A stretch of DNA of 64,000 bases from Salinicoccus halitifaciens. Its GTDB lineage: Bacteria; Bacillota; Bacilli; Staphylococcales; Salinicoccaceae. Shown piece after piece: positions 33,020 to 40,535 of the stretch; position 1 is the first letter of the stretch; the number at the start of each line of letters is the position of its first letter. The notes below the pieces were generated by a model. It was not told where the DNA came from. It did not search any database and was given only the letters and a program-made list of their open reading frames with translations. The stretch lies in the NCBI RefSeq assembly GCF_021026095.1, contig NZ_JAJNCU010000002.1, positions 310,001 to 374,000 of the forward strand, in the 5' to 3' direction. The position numbers and the translations under genes were made by a program.

Positions 33020-33411
33020 CATTCCTCATTCACTTTTTCAAGTATGAATCCGTCGATCTTGGACAGGTAATAAAAGACCGCCATGGCGAGGAAGACGATG
33101 AATGCGGTGGAGGTGAGGAAGTCATCGATGAAGAATATGACCGCCATCAGCGCAACGAAGAAGGCGGTGAAGATCCGGCTGTACTTCTTATTCGTTTTGA
33201 TCACGACATCATCGCCTTGTTCGACTTCCAGTGCATTGCTTTTCATGCCCTGCTGGCTGACCGTCAAAACCGCACGCCTGCGCTTCTTCGGCAGCTCGTA
33301 ATGTCTTTCCTCAAGACGGTGGATCTTTTCAGCCTCCGCCCCGTCGATATATACATCCATGCCGGTGGCACTGCCGAACCAGCTTGTTTTCCTTGTCAAT
33401 TTGAAAGACAT
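33019..33411 (-). CDS. Small two-helix membrane protein, paralog 4 of the 24-26 kb family
   Basis: A 130-residue protein: SFKLTRKTSWFGSATGMDVY, IDGAEAEKIHRLEERHYELP, ALEVEQGDDVVIK, then two membrane helices (about 82-98, 101-118). The order of motifs (short charged strand, Y-hDG or similar, turn, GD-VV) matches the three paralogs at 24.3-25.9 kb, with clear sequence divergence. ATG 33411 has GAGGAG 6 nt upstream; a longer frame to 33471 has no site. Function unknown. Confidence 0.72.
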   Translation of the reverse strand: MSFKLTRKTSWFGSATGMDVYIDGAEAEKIHRLEERHYELPKKRRRAVLTVSQQGMKSNALEVEQGDDVVIKTNKKYSRIFTAFFVALMAVIFFIDDFLTSTAFIVFLAMAVFYYLSKIDGFILEKVNEE

Positions 33412-33493
33412 AATAAACTCCTCAATCATATTTTCTGCATCAATATCTTTGATTATAACATGAAAAATCAAACGGCACAGTGAAGGTCAAAAT

Positions 33494-33520
33494 GTTTTAA
33501 AAACATCCCTTTTCGGGTAC
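33494..33520 (+). promoter_or_regulatory. Candidate sigma-B promoter upstream of clpE
   Basis: GTTTTA, 15 bp, GGGTAC: five of six bases match in each hexamer of the sigma-B consensus. It lies about 170 bp before clpE. A perfect ATGTTTT-A-AAAACAT palindrome (33492-33506) overlaps it. Confidence 0.4.
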
Positions 33521-33586
33521 ATAATAATGATACAAAGTGAGCAGCACCAAGGGTTTGAAGGTGTTTAAAAAGTATGAGCATCCGGG

Positions 33587-33614
33587 TTGATTTTCTCCTG
33601 AAACGGTGTATAAT
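33587..33614 (+). promoter_or_regulatory. Sigma-A promoter of clpE
   Basis: TTGATT, 16 bp, TATAAT. The CtsR operator lies directly after the -10 element. Confidence 0.7.
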
Positions 33615-33622
33615 ATAGTTAT

Positions 33623-33639
33623 AGTCAAAGATAGTCAAA
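33623..33639 (+). promoter_or_regulatory. CtsR operator of clpE
   Basis: AGTCAAA-GAT-AGTCAAA is an exact match to the CtsR tandem heptad (RGTCAAA-NAN-RGTCAAA), with a third partial GTCAAA after it. It covers the start of transcription, so CtsR would block clpE until heat or disulfide stress. Confidence 0.85.
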
Positions 33640-33686
33640 GTCAAAAACTTGACTGTCAATGAATCCAAAAAAGGAGGCGTTTAACC

Positions 33687-35822
33687 ATGAAATGTCAAAA
33701 TTGTGGTATCAATGATGCGAATGTCAACTTGGCGATGAATATAAACAATCAAAAAATGCAAGTACATCTCTGTAATGCATGCTTCCAGGAAATGAAATCA
33801 AAAACGATGAACCCGAACAGTTTCTTCAGCGGAAACGGCTTCGGCGGACAGGAATTCAACAACTTCAACCAGTCAAACGGTGGATATAAAGCAGGTGCGC
33901 AGACACAGACGCAGGCGCCGCAGAAAGATGGTCTTCTGGACCAGCTCGGTACAAACCTCACCGACAAGGCGCGTCAAAATGGAATCGACCCGGTCATCGG
34001 CCGTGATCATGAAGTGAAGCGCGTCATCGAAACATTGAACAGACGCAATAAGAACAACCCGGTCCTCATCGGGGAGCCAGGTGTCGGTAAGACGGCGATC
34101 GCAGAAGGTCTCGCAGTCAAGATCGTCGAAGGCAATGTGCCGACAAAACTGATGAATAAAGAACTTTATATCCTCGATGTCGCTTCCCTTGTTGCGAACA
34201 CGGGTATCCGCGGTCAGTTCGAAGAGCGGATGAAGCAGCTGATTGAAGAACTGAAACAACGCGACGACGTGATTTTATTCATCGATGAAATCCACTTGAT
34301 CGTCGGTGCGGGCACTGCCGAAAGTTCACAGATGGACGCGGGCAACATCTTGAAACCTGCGCTTGCACGCGGTGAGATGCAGCTGATCGGTGCGACGACA
34401 TTGAAAGAGTACCGTCAAATCGAAAAAGATGCTGCACTTGAAAGACGTCTGCAGCCGATCACGGTGAAGGAGCCGACGCTTGATGAAGCGGTTCAGATCC
34501 TGAACGGCATCAAAGACAGATATGAAAGATTCCATGAAGTGAAATACTCAGATGATGTCGTGCAGGCATTCGTCAACCTGTCACACCGCTATATCCAGGA
34601 CAGGTTCCTGCCGGATAAAGCGATCGACCTGATGGACGAAGTCGGCTCCAGGCTGAACCTCGCAAATGCGGAGAAAGATTCCGACTCCATCGAAGTGCAG
34701 CTTGAAAAAGTGCGGGCCGATAAAAAAGCGGCCGCGGAAGCAGAAGATTATGAAAGGGCGGCAAACCTGCGCTATCAGGAAATGCAGCTCGAAAAACAGC
34801 TTGAGAAATCACAGTCTGCAGACACTGAAAAAGTCATCGATGTGGATGTCACGGACGTCCAGCTGATCGTCGAAGAAAAGACAGGTATCCCTGTAACGAA
34901 GATGCAGTCCGACGAACAGTCCAAGATGCGTGAACTCCAGAACAACCTTGCGGCAAAAGTCATCGGGCAGGATGAAGCCGTCGGTAAAGTCGCGAAAGCG
35001 GTGCGCCGTTCAAGAGCTGGCCTGAAGTCCAAATACCGTCCGATCGGTTCCTTCCTGTTCGTCGGTCCGACCGGTGTCGGTAAGACTGAACTCACGAAGG
35101 CACTGGCTGAAGAGTTGTTCGGTACACGCGATTCCCTGATTCGTCTCGATATGAGTGAGTACATGGAAAAACACAGCGTGTCCAAGATCATCGGTTCACC
35201 GCCGGGATATGTCGGCCACGAAGAAGCGGGGCAGCTGACTGAAAAAGTGAGGCACAACCCGTACAATATCATCCTGCTGGATGAGATCGAAAAAGCACAT
35301 CCAGATGTGCAGAACATGTTCCTGCAGATCATGGAAGACGGCCATCTGACAGACTCCCACGGCAGAATGGTGAGCTTCAAAGAGACCGTCATCATCATGA
35401 CAAGCAACGCAGGCACCGGTACCAACACAAACAGTGTCGGATTCGGCAAAAACGAAAGTGACGCCGTTTCAATCCTGGAAAACTTGAGTGACTTCTTCAA
35501 ACCTGAATTCCTGAACAGATTCGATGCCATCATCAACTTTAATGAACTGACTGAAGACAACCTGCTTGTCATCGTCGACTTGATGCTTGATGAGCTGAAT
35601 GAAATGCTGAAGGAAAATGAAATAGAAATGACAGTGACTGACGAAGCGAAGGAAAAACTGGTCAAGATGGGGTATGACAAACGATTCGGCGCAAGACCGC
35701 TGAGACGTGTCATCCAGGATAAAATCGAAGACCAGCTGACAGACCTCATCCTGGAAGAGGACAATGTCGGCAAAGTCATCGCCAATGTCGTAGACGACGC
35801 AATCGTAGTCCAAAAAGCTTAA
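33687..35822 (+). CDS. clpE: ClpE, Hsp100 ATPase of the Clp protease
   Basis: A 711-residue two-ring AAA+ unfoldase. The N-terminus has a zinc finger [12 protein letters not shown] ... HLCNACFQ, the mark of ClpE rather than ClpC or ClpL. AAA1 has GEPGVGKT and LFIDEIH (residues about 125-200); a UVR segment [18 protein letters not shown] lies near 350; AAA2 has GPTGVGKT and LLDEIEKAH (about 455-540). It unfolds stress-damaged proteins for ClpP. A CtsR box overlaps its promoter. Length fits B. subtilis ClpE (about 699). Confidence 0.94.
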   Translation: MKCQNCGINDANVNLAMNINNQKMQVHLCNACFQEMKSKTMNPNSFFSGNGFGGQEFNNFNQSNGGYKAGAQTQTQAPQKDGLLDQLGTNLTDKARQNGIDPVIGRDHEVKRVIETLNRRNKNNPVLIGEPGVGKTAIAEGLAVKIVEGNVPTKLMNKELYILDVASLVANTGIRGQFEERMKQLIEELKQRDDVILFIDEIHLIVGAGTAESSQMDAGNILKPALARGEMQLIGATTLKEYRQIEKDAALERRLQPITVKEPTLDEAVQILNGIKDRYERFHEVKYSDDVVQAFVNLSHRYIQDRFLPDKAIDLMDEVGSRLNLANAEKDSDSIEVQLEKVRADKKAAAEAEDYERAANLRYQEMQLEKQLEKSQSADTEKVIDVDVTDVQLIVEEKTGIPVTKMQSDEQSKMRELQNNLAAKVIGQDEAVGKVAKAVRRSRAGLKSKYRPIGSFLFVGPTGVGKTELTKALAEELFGTRDSLIRLDMSEYMEKHSVSKIIGSPPGYVGHEEAGQLTEKVRHNPYNIILLDEIEKAHPDVQNMFLQIMEDGHLTDSHGRMVSFKETVIIMTSNAGTGTNTNSVGFGKNESDAVSILENLSDFFKPEFLNRFDAIINFNELTEDNLLVIVDLMLDELNEMLKENEIEMTVTDEAKEKLVKMGYDKRFGARPLRRVIQDKIEDQLTDLILEEDNVGKVIANVVDDAIVVQKA

Positions 35823-35828
35823 TGAATG

Positions 35829-35869
35829 GAAAAGGCTCTGTAACATTCGATGTTACAGAGCCTTTTTTG
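35829..35869 (+). terminator. Hairpin terminator of clpE
   Basis: AAAGGCTCTGTAACAT pairs with ATGTTACAGAGCCTTT over a 3-nt loop, then TTTT. Confidence 0.88.
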
Positions 35870-35884
35870 TGTTTTATATGATGA

Positions 35885-36145
35885 TCTGGCAGGCTGAAAA
35901 CGAGCAAGTCGACAGAAAGTCAGAAGATACTCGAATTTTTTGTCTCCAGAACGAGCGACTCGACTGAAAATCACGATATACTCGAATTTTGTATTCCAGA
36001 AACGAGCAAGTCGGCGGATAAACGGCATACGCTCGAATTCAAGTGATTTAAAACGAGCAAGTCAGCAGAAAATCGCCCCATGCTCGGATTCACGCAGTCC
36101 AAAACGATCAAGTCAGTAAGAAAGCGTCATATGCTCGTTTTTATC
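35885..36145. repeat. Array E: five 51-bp units, arms CGAGCA and TGCTCG
   Basis: ACGAGC (last copy ACGATC) starts at 35900, 35951, 36002, 36053 and 36104, exactly 51 bp apart. Each unit has CGAGCA, a 21-nt loop, then TACTCG or TGCTCG. It fills most of the 380-bp gap between clpE and the convergent DUF1648 gene. Confidence 0.82.
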
Positions 36146-36202
36146 TTTCCGAAGCAGGTATCCCTGCTGAATAAACTGGGGAAATCGCTGTATCGGCAGG
36201 AA

Positions 36203-36700
36203 TCACTTTATTTTCCGCCGCTGCCACAGCCCCCAAAAGACGGGGCCGAGGGCGAGGATCAGAATCAACGGAAGCAACAGGGAGCCGAAGAGGAAAGTGC
36301 CGGTGAGGGCATAATTCGTGATTTCAATGAAAACAATCGCAAAAATGATGAGGCAGGCGTTTTTGGCAAAGTTCGCGATTTTTCTGCTGTTCAAATAAAA
36401 GGCTTCTGCATTTGATTCATCCATCCTCCGGGGATAATTATGCACCTGCGGAAACCTCTCCAGCGCTTCAAGCCCGAGTATGAGTATGAACGGGAGGACG
36501 AGCAGGATGATCATTTCATACGGCGAGCCGTACCGGTTCACTTCGCCGTCCGCACCGAAATGCATAGGCACTTCTTCCGGGAGTGAAGGGAAGTTGATGA
36601 TGGCATAGATCAAACCTCCGATGAAGATGCTGTAGCCGATGATGTTCGCGAATTTTTCCTCAGCCGTTTTAGGAATATCGAGTCTGGGTCTGTTTTTCAT
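36203..36700 (-). CDS. DUF1648 membrane protein
   Basis: A 165-residue protein with four membrane helices. Residues 20-60 carry the DUF1648 signature INFPSLPEEVPMHFGADGEV and NRYGSP, in which short extracellular loops follow helix 1. Related SdpI-type proteins act in immunity to toxic peptides, but a short DUF1648-only member has no assigned role. Ribosome site AAGGGGGT. Downstream of the GntR/ABC operon on the same strand, after a weak hairpin. Confidence 0.83.
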   Translation of the reverse strand: MKNRPRLDIPKTAEEKFANIIGYSIFIGGLIYAIINFPSLPEEVPMHFGADGEVNRYGSPYEMIILLVLPFILILGLEALERFPQVHNYPRRMDESNAEAFYLNSRKIANFAKNACLIIFAIVFIEITNYALTGTFLFGSLLLPLILILALGPVFWGLWQRRKIK

Positions 36701-36759
36701 TTTTCATACCCCCTTATAAGTAATTTCATTATTACACAGGGAACCCTGGATTCACATAC

Positions 36760-36790
36760 AAAATGCGCACAGATTTTCTATGCGCATTGG
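36760..36790 (-). terminator. Hairpin terminator of the ABC operon
   Basis: On the minus strand AATGCGCA and TGCGCATT enclose an 11-nt loop and are followed by TTGT. Moderate strength. Confidence 0.5.
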
Positions 36791-36792
36791 AT

Positions 36793-37449
36793 TTAAATGA
36801 CGTCGCTCCTCGCTGCCTGCCTCTGGGCGGTGAAGTAGGTGACGGCGAAGGTGAGGATTCCTGCCGCGAGCACGAAATAGGGGAGTGTGTACAGGATGAA
36901 TTCCCACTGCGGTATCATCGACAGGTCGGCGCCGAGCAGGTTCAGCATCGGCATGTAATAGAACATGAATGTGAATCCCATCGGAACAAGGTAGAGTGCA
37001 ACCATGATATTCACATTTTTGAACCATTCCGCCGCAAAAAATGTGTAGTACAGGCTCGCTATGAGCAGGTTGACGCCCGTAATCATGATCATTCCGAACA
37101 GGTGATGAAAACCGTCATGGACGAGGCTGAAAGTAAAGATGACCAAAATCGACAGCAGCGTCATGAATATATGGAAGATGTAATCCGTCCGGATGAACTC
37201 CTTTTTATTCACCGGGAGCGCCATGAAGAATTCGTGGCTCTTATTATAAGTCATGAGCACGTGCACGTTCATATAATTTGCGGTCAGATAAAGCACGATG
37301 AACACATTCGCAAGGTTCAGCACCGGCATCAGCCCGGCAGTCCCGGGGTCCAGGAGCAGGGCGGAGGCAAGGTTCAACACAATGACGATCGCTGTGAAAA
37401 TCAGCGTCCATTTGGAGTAGACCAGTTTCAAATAAAAGTGCTTGTCCAT
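36793..37449 (-). CDS. ABC-2 type permease subunit
   Basis: A 218-residue protein with six membrane helices and the usual half-transporter layout; a short cytoplasmic loop SHEFFMALPVNKKEFIRTDY lies between helices 2 and 3, as in bacitracin- and PSM-type exporters. Starts 2 nt after the ATPase stop. It is third in a GntR-ATPase-permease operon, so it probably exports a peptide, lipid or antibiotic in response to the GntR regulator. Substrate not known. Confidence 0.82.
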   Translation of the reverse strand: MDKHFYLKLVYSKWTLIFTAIVIVLNLASALLLDPGTAGLMPVLNLANVFIVLYLTANYMNVHVLMTYNKSHEFFMALPVNKKEFIRTDYIFHIFMTLLSILVIFTFSLVHDGFHHLFGMIMITGVNLLIASLYYTFFAAEWFKNVNIMVALYLVPMGFTFMFYYMPMLNLLGADLSMIPQWEFILYTLPYFVLAAGILTFAVTYFTAQRQAARSDVI

Positions 37450-37451
37450 AC

Positions 37452-38315
37452 TCAGACACCCTTTCCTTTTTTCAGATGGTGCATCAGTTCATCTATACGC
37501 AGCTGCTCCGTCAGGATTTTGGAGCCGTACAATTCTTCGAGCGCCCGGTGTTCATCAGATATCGCTTCGAATCCGACGGTGGTTTTCTTTATTCCGGTCA
37601 GCAGGTCTTCCGTCTGCGCATCCAGTATTTCGACGGGCCCTTTTATTTTTCTATACTTTTCCAATAGAAGATCTTTCTCTTCATGGAAGACGAGCTCCCC
37701 TTCGTCGATCATGATGATGTAGTCGGCGATGGAATCGAGGTCGGATGTGATATGCGTGCTGAACAGGATGGTCATGTTCTCATCTTCCATAAGTTCCTGC
37801 AGTATTTCCAAAAGATCGATGCGGAAGTTCGGGTCAAGATTTGATGTCGGCTCATCGAGCACAAGCAGTTCGGCATTATGGCTGAGTGCAATCGCAAGTG
37901 AGAGTTTCATCCGCTCACCGGTGGAGTAGTCTTTGAACTTTTGCTTCTCCCTGATTTTGAATTTCCTGATGTAATGGTCGAACTGCGGCGCATTGAAATC
38001 TTCATAGAAGCGTTTCAATATCTTTTTCAGCTGAGGCACGGTCATTTTCTCAGGGAACCTGTCCTCTGCAAAGACGAAGCCGATCCGGTTCAAAAGTGCT
38101 TCCCTGTGGGCTTCCACGGCGTGGTCGCCGAAGAGGGATATGTCCCCGGCATCCGGTTTTTTAAGCCCGAGGATGAGATGGATCAATGAAGTTTTCCCGG
38201 CCCCGTTTTCGCCGATCAGCCCGGTGATGAAGCCTCTTTCGATGCTGAGGTCGATATTCTTCAGTTTGAAGGTGCCCTGGGTTTTACTGACGTTTTTCAG
38301 TTGGATGGCTGTCAT
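37452..38315 (-). CDS. ABC transporter ATPase (YtrB/PmtA-like)
   Basis: A 287-residue ATP-binding subunit: Walker A GENGAGKTS (near residue 36), a non-standard signature YSTGERMKLS in place of LSGGQ, Walker B LLVLDEPTSNLD, switch His STHITSD. Residues 220-287 form a C-terminal extension. The signature variant is common in the YtrB/PmtA group linked to GntR regulators. Start overlaps the gntR stop in ATGA. It drives the permease encoded next. Confidence 0.9.
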   Translation of the reverse strand: MTAIQLKNVSKTQGTFKLKNIDLSIERGFITGLIGENGAGKTSLIHLILGLKKPDAGDISLFGDHAVEAHREALLNRIGFVFAEDRFPEKMTVPQLKKILKRFYEDFNAPQFDHYIRKFKIREKQKFKDYSTGERMKLSLAIALSHNAELLVLDEPTSNLDPNFRIDLLEILQELMEDENMTILFSTHITSDLDSIADYIIMIDEGELVFHEEKDLLLEKYRKIKGPVEILDAQTEDLLTGIKKTTVGFEAISDEHRALEELYGSKILTEQLRIDELMHHLKKGKGV

Positions 38316-38704
38316 TTCATATCCTCCTCGATTATCGAAATCATCTCGTCCAATTCCTCCCTGGAGAGGTTGATCTGTCGTGATGCCAGGAGCATCGCTT
38401 CAATATGGCCTTCGATTTCATTTAAAATGCGTTCCTTCTGCAGCTCGGTATTCTGTTCACTGACGTAAGTCCCTTTGCCGACGACGGAATGGACATAACC
38501 GGCACCTTCCAAATCCTGATAGGCCCGCTTTGTGGTGATGATGCTGATGCCGAGGTCTTTGGCGAGCCGCCGCATGGAAGGCAGTGCATCCCCGGGACCC
38601 AGTTCACCGCTCATGATCAGCCGGATGATTTCATCCTTCACCTGCTCATAAATGGGGACATCCAGAGTATTCGATATTTTAATGTTCAGTTTGAACACCT
38701 CCAT
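38312..38704 (-). CDS. GntR-family (YtrA-type) repressor
   Basis: A short GntR regulator: winged helix at the N-terminus (LDVPIYEQVKDEIIRLIMSG, PSMRRLAKDLGISIITTKRA, VVGKGTYVSE) and a brief helical C-terminus, without a large effector domain, as in YtrA types. ATG 38704 gives 130 residues but has no ribosome site and lies within 15 nt of the predicted transcript start. GGAGGTG is instead 6 nt before a CTG at 38689, which would give the usual N-terminus MNIKISNT. A palindrome covers its promoter. Confidence 0.85.
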   Translation of the reverse strand: MEVFKLNIKISNTLDVPIYEQVKDEIIRLIMSGELGPGDALPSMRRLAKDLGISIITTKRAYQDLEGAGYVHSVVGKGTYVSEQNTELQKERILNEIEGHIEAMLLASRQINLSREELDEMISIIEEDMK

Positions 38705-38709
38705 CTTAT

Positions 38710-38738
38710 ATAGTGTATATACTTAATATATACACTAT
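38710..38738. promoter_or_regulatory. GntR/YtrA-type operator
   Basis: ATAGTGTATATA-CTTAA-TATATACACTAT, a perfect 12-5-12 palindrome with GTGTA and TACAC half-sites typical of YtrA-family operators. It overlaps the -10 element and start of transcription, as expected for autorepression. Confidence 0.75.
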
Positions 38739-38753
38739 GTACATAAAAGTCAA
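38725..38753 (-). promoter_or_regulatory. Sigma-A promoter of the GntR-ABC operon
   Basis: On the minus strand TTGACT (38753-38748), 17 bp, TATATT (38730-38725). Confidence 0.7.
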
Positions 38754-38810
38754 ACATTTTTCGATGCAGGCTATGGAGGCGCTGGAAAATTTTTCAGAAG
38801 AGGGAGGTTG

Positions 38811-38912
38811 TATATGACGTTTCGTATAAGTCGGAGGGAAGTGGGAAGTTATGCGAATTTAAGAGGTGAAATCGTATAAGTCACGGGAAGCCCGGCATTT
38901 ATACGACTTCAA
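38811..38912. repeat. Array H: two 50-bp units, arms TCGTATAA and TTATACGA
   Basis: TCGTATAA occurs at 38822 and 38872. Each is followed by a 19-nt loop and TTATGCGA or TTATACGA. A lone right-arm-like word precedes the first unit. It lies after the terminator of the dehydratase gene (minus strand). Confidence 0.68.
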
Positions 38913-38913
38913 A

Positions 38914-38945
38914 TAAAAAGCCGGCCAACTTTATGTTGGCCGGTA
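38914..38945 (-). terminator. Hairpin terminator of the dehydratase gene
   Basis: On the minus strand CCGGCCAAC pairs with GTTGGCCGG over a short loop, then CTTTTTATTTG. Confidence 0.82.
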
Positions 38946-38952
38946 CATGACT

Positions 38953-39909
38953 TCAATATTCAATTCCCTCAAGCAGTTCGAGCTGCTCGAATCCAAGATT
39001 GCCGCCTGAGACGACAAGGCAGACTTCATCTTCTTTACTGACATCAAGTTTGCCGTCGATGAGCGCACCGAGTCCGATGCAGGATGAGACTTCTGCCAGG
39101 ATCTTGCCTTCCATCAGCATGATCTTCTGCGCCTTCAGCATCGTTTCATCGGAGACGGTCAAGAATCCGTCGACGTGTTTTTGCACGACTTCGAAGTTCA
39201 AGTCACCCGGTCGGTTGACGACCAGTGCATCGGCAATCGTCTTCTTCGATTCAAGCTGTACGGGTTCTCCTGCTTCAAGGCTTTTCGTATACCTCGGCAG
39301 TTTATCCGGTTCAACGCCATGTACTTTCCCTTTGAATCCGGATTCCTTCAAGGCGGTGGACACACCGCCGATCAGTCCGCCGCCGCTTGCCGGCACCAGC
39401 ACATGATCGAATGAAGTCCCTTCTTCCATGATCTCAAGCCCGACCGTACCCTGGCCTGCCATGACGAGCTCATCCTCGAACGGCGGGACGATTGTGTAGC
39501 CGTGCTTCTCAGCCAGCCGCTCCGTGATGATGAAGCGGTCATCGACCGTGCAGAATTCGGTGGCGGCCCCATGCTGTCTGATCGCTTCCACCTTGAACTT
39601 GGGTGCGGTCTCCGGGATCACGATGGTCGCCTTTATCCCGAGGAGCTTCGCCGCATAGCTCACGGCCTGGCCGTGGTTGCCGGAGGAGGAGCAGATGATG
39701 CCTGCTTCCTTTTCCGTCTCGTCGAGGGACAGGATTTTATTCATCGCGCCCCGAAGCTTGAATGCCTTCGTATTCTGCATGTTTTCAAGCTTCGCATACA
39801 CCTTGCATCCTGTAAATTCATCCAGGTTCTGCAGCCGGATCAAAGGCGTCTTCACGATATAAGGTTTAACCCGGTCCCGGGCTTGGTATATAGTATTAAG
39901 GGTAATCAT
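38953..39909 (-). CDS. Threonine/serine dehydratase (PLP fold II)
   Basis: A 318-residue PLP enzyme. The Schiff-base lysine lies in NTKAFKLRGAMN, the phosphate-contact loop in SSSGNHGQAVSY, and the glycine loop in PASGGGLIGG. It has no C-terminal ACT domain, so it is the short catabolic type (threonine ammonia-lyase or serine/threonine racemase-like) rather than IlvA. It would convert threonine to 2-oxobutyrate and ammonia. ATG 39909 follows GAGGT; an in-frame TTG precedes it. It is divergent from mhqR. Confidence 0.88.
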   Translation of the reverse strand: MITLNTIYQARDRVKPYIVKTPLIRLQNLDEFTGCKVYAKLENMQNTKAFKLRGAMNKILSLDETEKEAGIICSSSGNHGQAVSYAAKLLGIKATIVIPETAPKFKVEAIRQHGAATEFCTVDDRFIITERLAEKHGYTIVPPFEDELVMAGQGTVGLEIMEEGTSFDHVLVPASGGGLIGGVSTALKESGFKGKVHGVEPDKLPRYTKSLEAGEPVQLESKKTIADALVVNRPGDLNFEVVQKHVDGFLTVSDETMLKAQKIMLMEGKILAEVSSCIGLGALIDGKLDVSKEDEVCLVVSGGNLGFEQLELLEGIEY

Positions 39910-39947
39910 CAAAAGACCTCATTTCTTTAAAGTGATGTACTAATTGA

Positions 39948-39976
39948 TTGACTTGATCAAATAAAAGGGATAAAAT
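39948..39976 (+). promoter_or_regulatory. Sigma-A promoter of mhqR
   Basis: TTGACT, 17 bp, TAAAAT; the operator begins inside the -10 element. Confidence 0.7.
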
Positions 39977-39998
39977 TATCTCGAAATCGAAATAATTT
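39973..39998. promoter_or_regulatory. MhqR operator 1
   Basis: AAATTATCTCGA-AA-TCGAAATAATTT, a 12-2-12 palindrome with one mismatch. TATCTCGA half-sites are those reported for MhqR in Staphylococcus and Bacillus (from memory). Confidence 0.75.
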
Positions 39999-40023
39999 CA
40001 GTTCGTGAATAGAAGGTGAGACA

Positions 40024-40461
40024 ATGGATCGGACGAAGGAGTCTTTGAAAGCATTCATCGGCATCAAGCGTACCAATGAATATCTTGAACGTCATGTGAA
40101 GCGGGATGCTTTGCGGCACGGCCTCAACATTACGGAATTTGCCGTCATGGAACTATTATACAACAAAGGGGACCAGCCGATACAGCATATCCGCAACAGA
40201 ATTTTGATCGCCAGCAGCAGCACGACCTATGTGGTCGATAAGCTCGTCGAGAAAGGTTTTGTTGAAAGGCGTCCGGATACGAAAGACAGGCGGATCAGCT
40301 TCGCCACATTGACAGATGAGGGCAGGGCGCTGATGGAGAAAATCTTCCCGCCGCATGCGGAGCTGATCACTGAGTTGTTCAGTGATCTGACCGATGGGGA
40401 GCTGTCGGTCTTAAGGGAGACGCTTAAGAAAATTACCATGGAGACGGCTCAGACTAAATAA
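40024..40461 (+). CDS. mhqR: MhqR-like MarR repressor
   Basis: A 145-residue MarR-type regulator: N-terminal dimer helix, winged helix with QPIQHIRNRILIASSSTTYV (recognition helix region) and VERRPDTKDRRISFATLTDE (wing). It probably represses itself and the following dioxygenase/hydrolase genes and releases DNA when quinones or electrophiles are present. Palindromes of the same type precede both mhqR and mhqO. Ribosome site AAGGTGAG before ATG. Confidence 0.88.
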   Translation: MDRTKESLKAFIGIKRTNEYLERHVKRDALRHGLNITEFAVMELLYNKGDQPIQHIRNRILIASSSTTYVVDKLVEKGFVERRPDTKDRRISFATLTDEGRALMEKIFPPHAELITELFSDLTDGELSVLRETLKKITMETAQTK

Positions 40462-40480
40462 GTCTGAGCATTGTCCTTGA

Positions 40481-40506
40481 ATTGTATCTCGATTTCGAGA
40501 TACAAT
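40481..40506. promoter_or_regulatory. MhqR operator 2
   Basis: ATTGTATCTCGA-TT-TCGAGATACAAT, a perfect 12-2-12 palindrome. It covers the spacer and -10 of TTGAAT-18-TACAAT, the promoter of mhqO. Confidence 0.82.
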
Positions 40507-40535
40507 GACTTTATTGATGGAAGGAGTGGTTACCA

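Noticed and set aside
36763-37722. A 319-codon plus-strand frame
   Set aside because: It is antisense to the ABC permease and ATPase genes, which have full motif sets and coupled starts; the frame has no recognisable domain.
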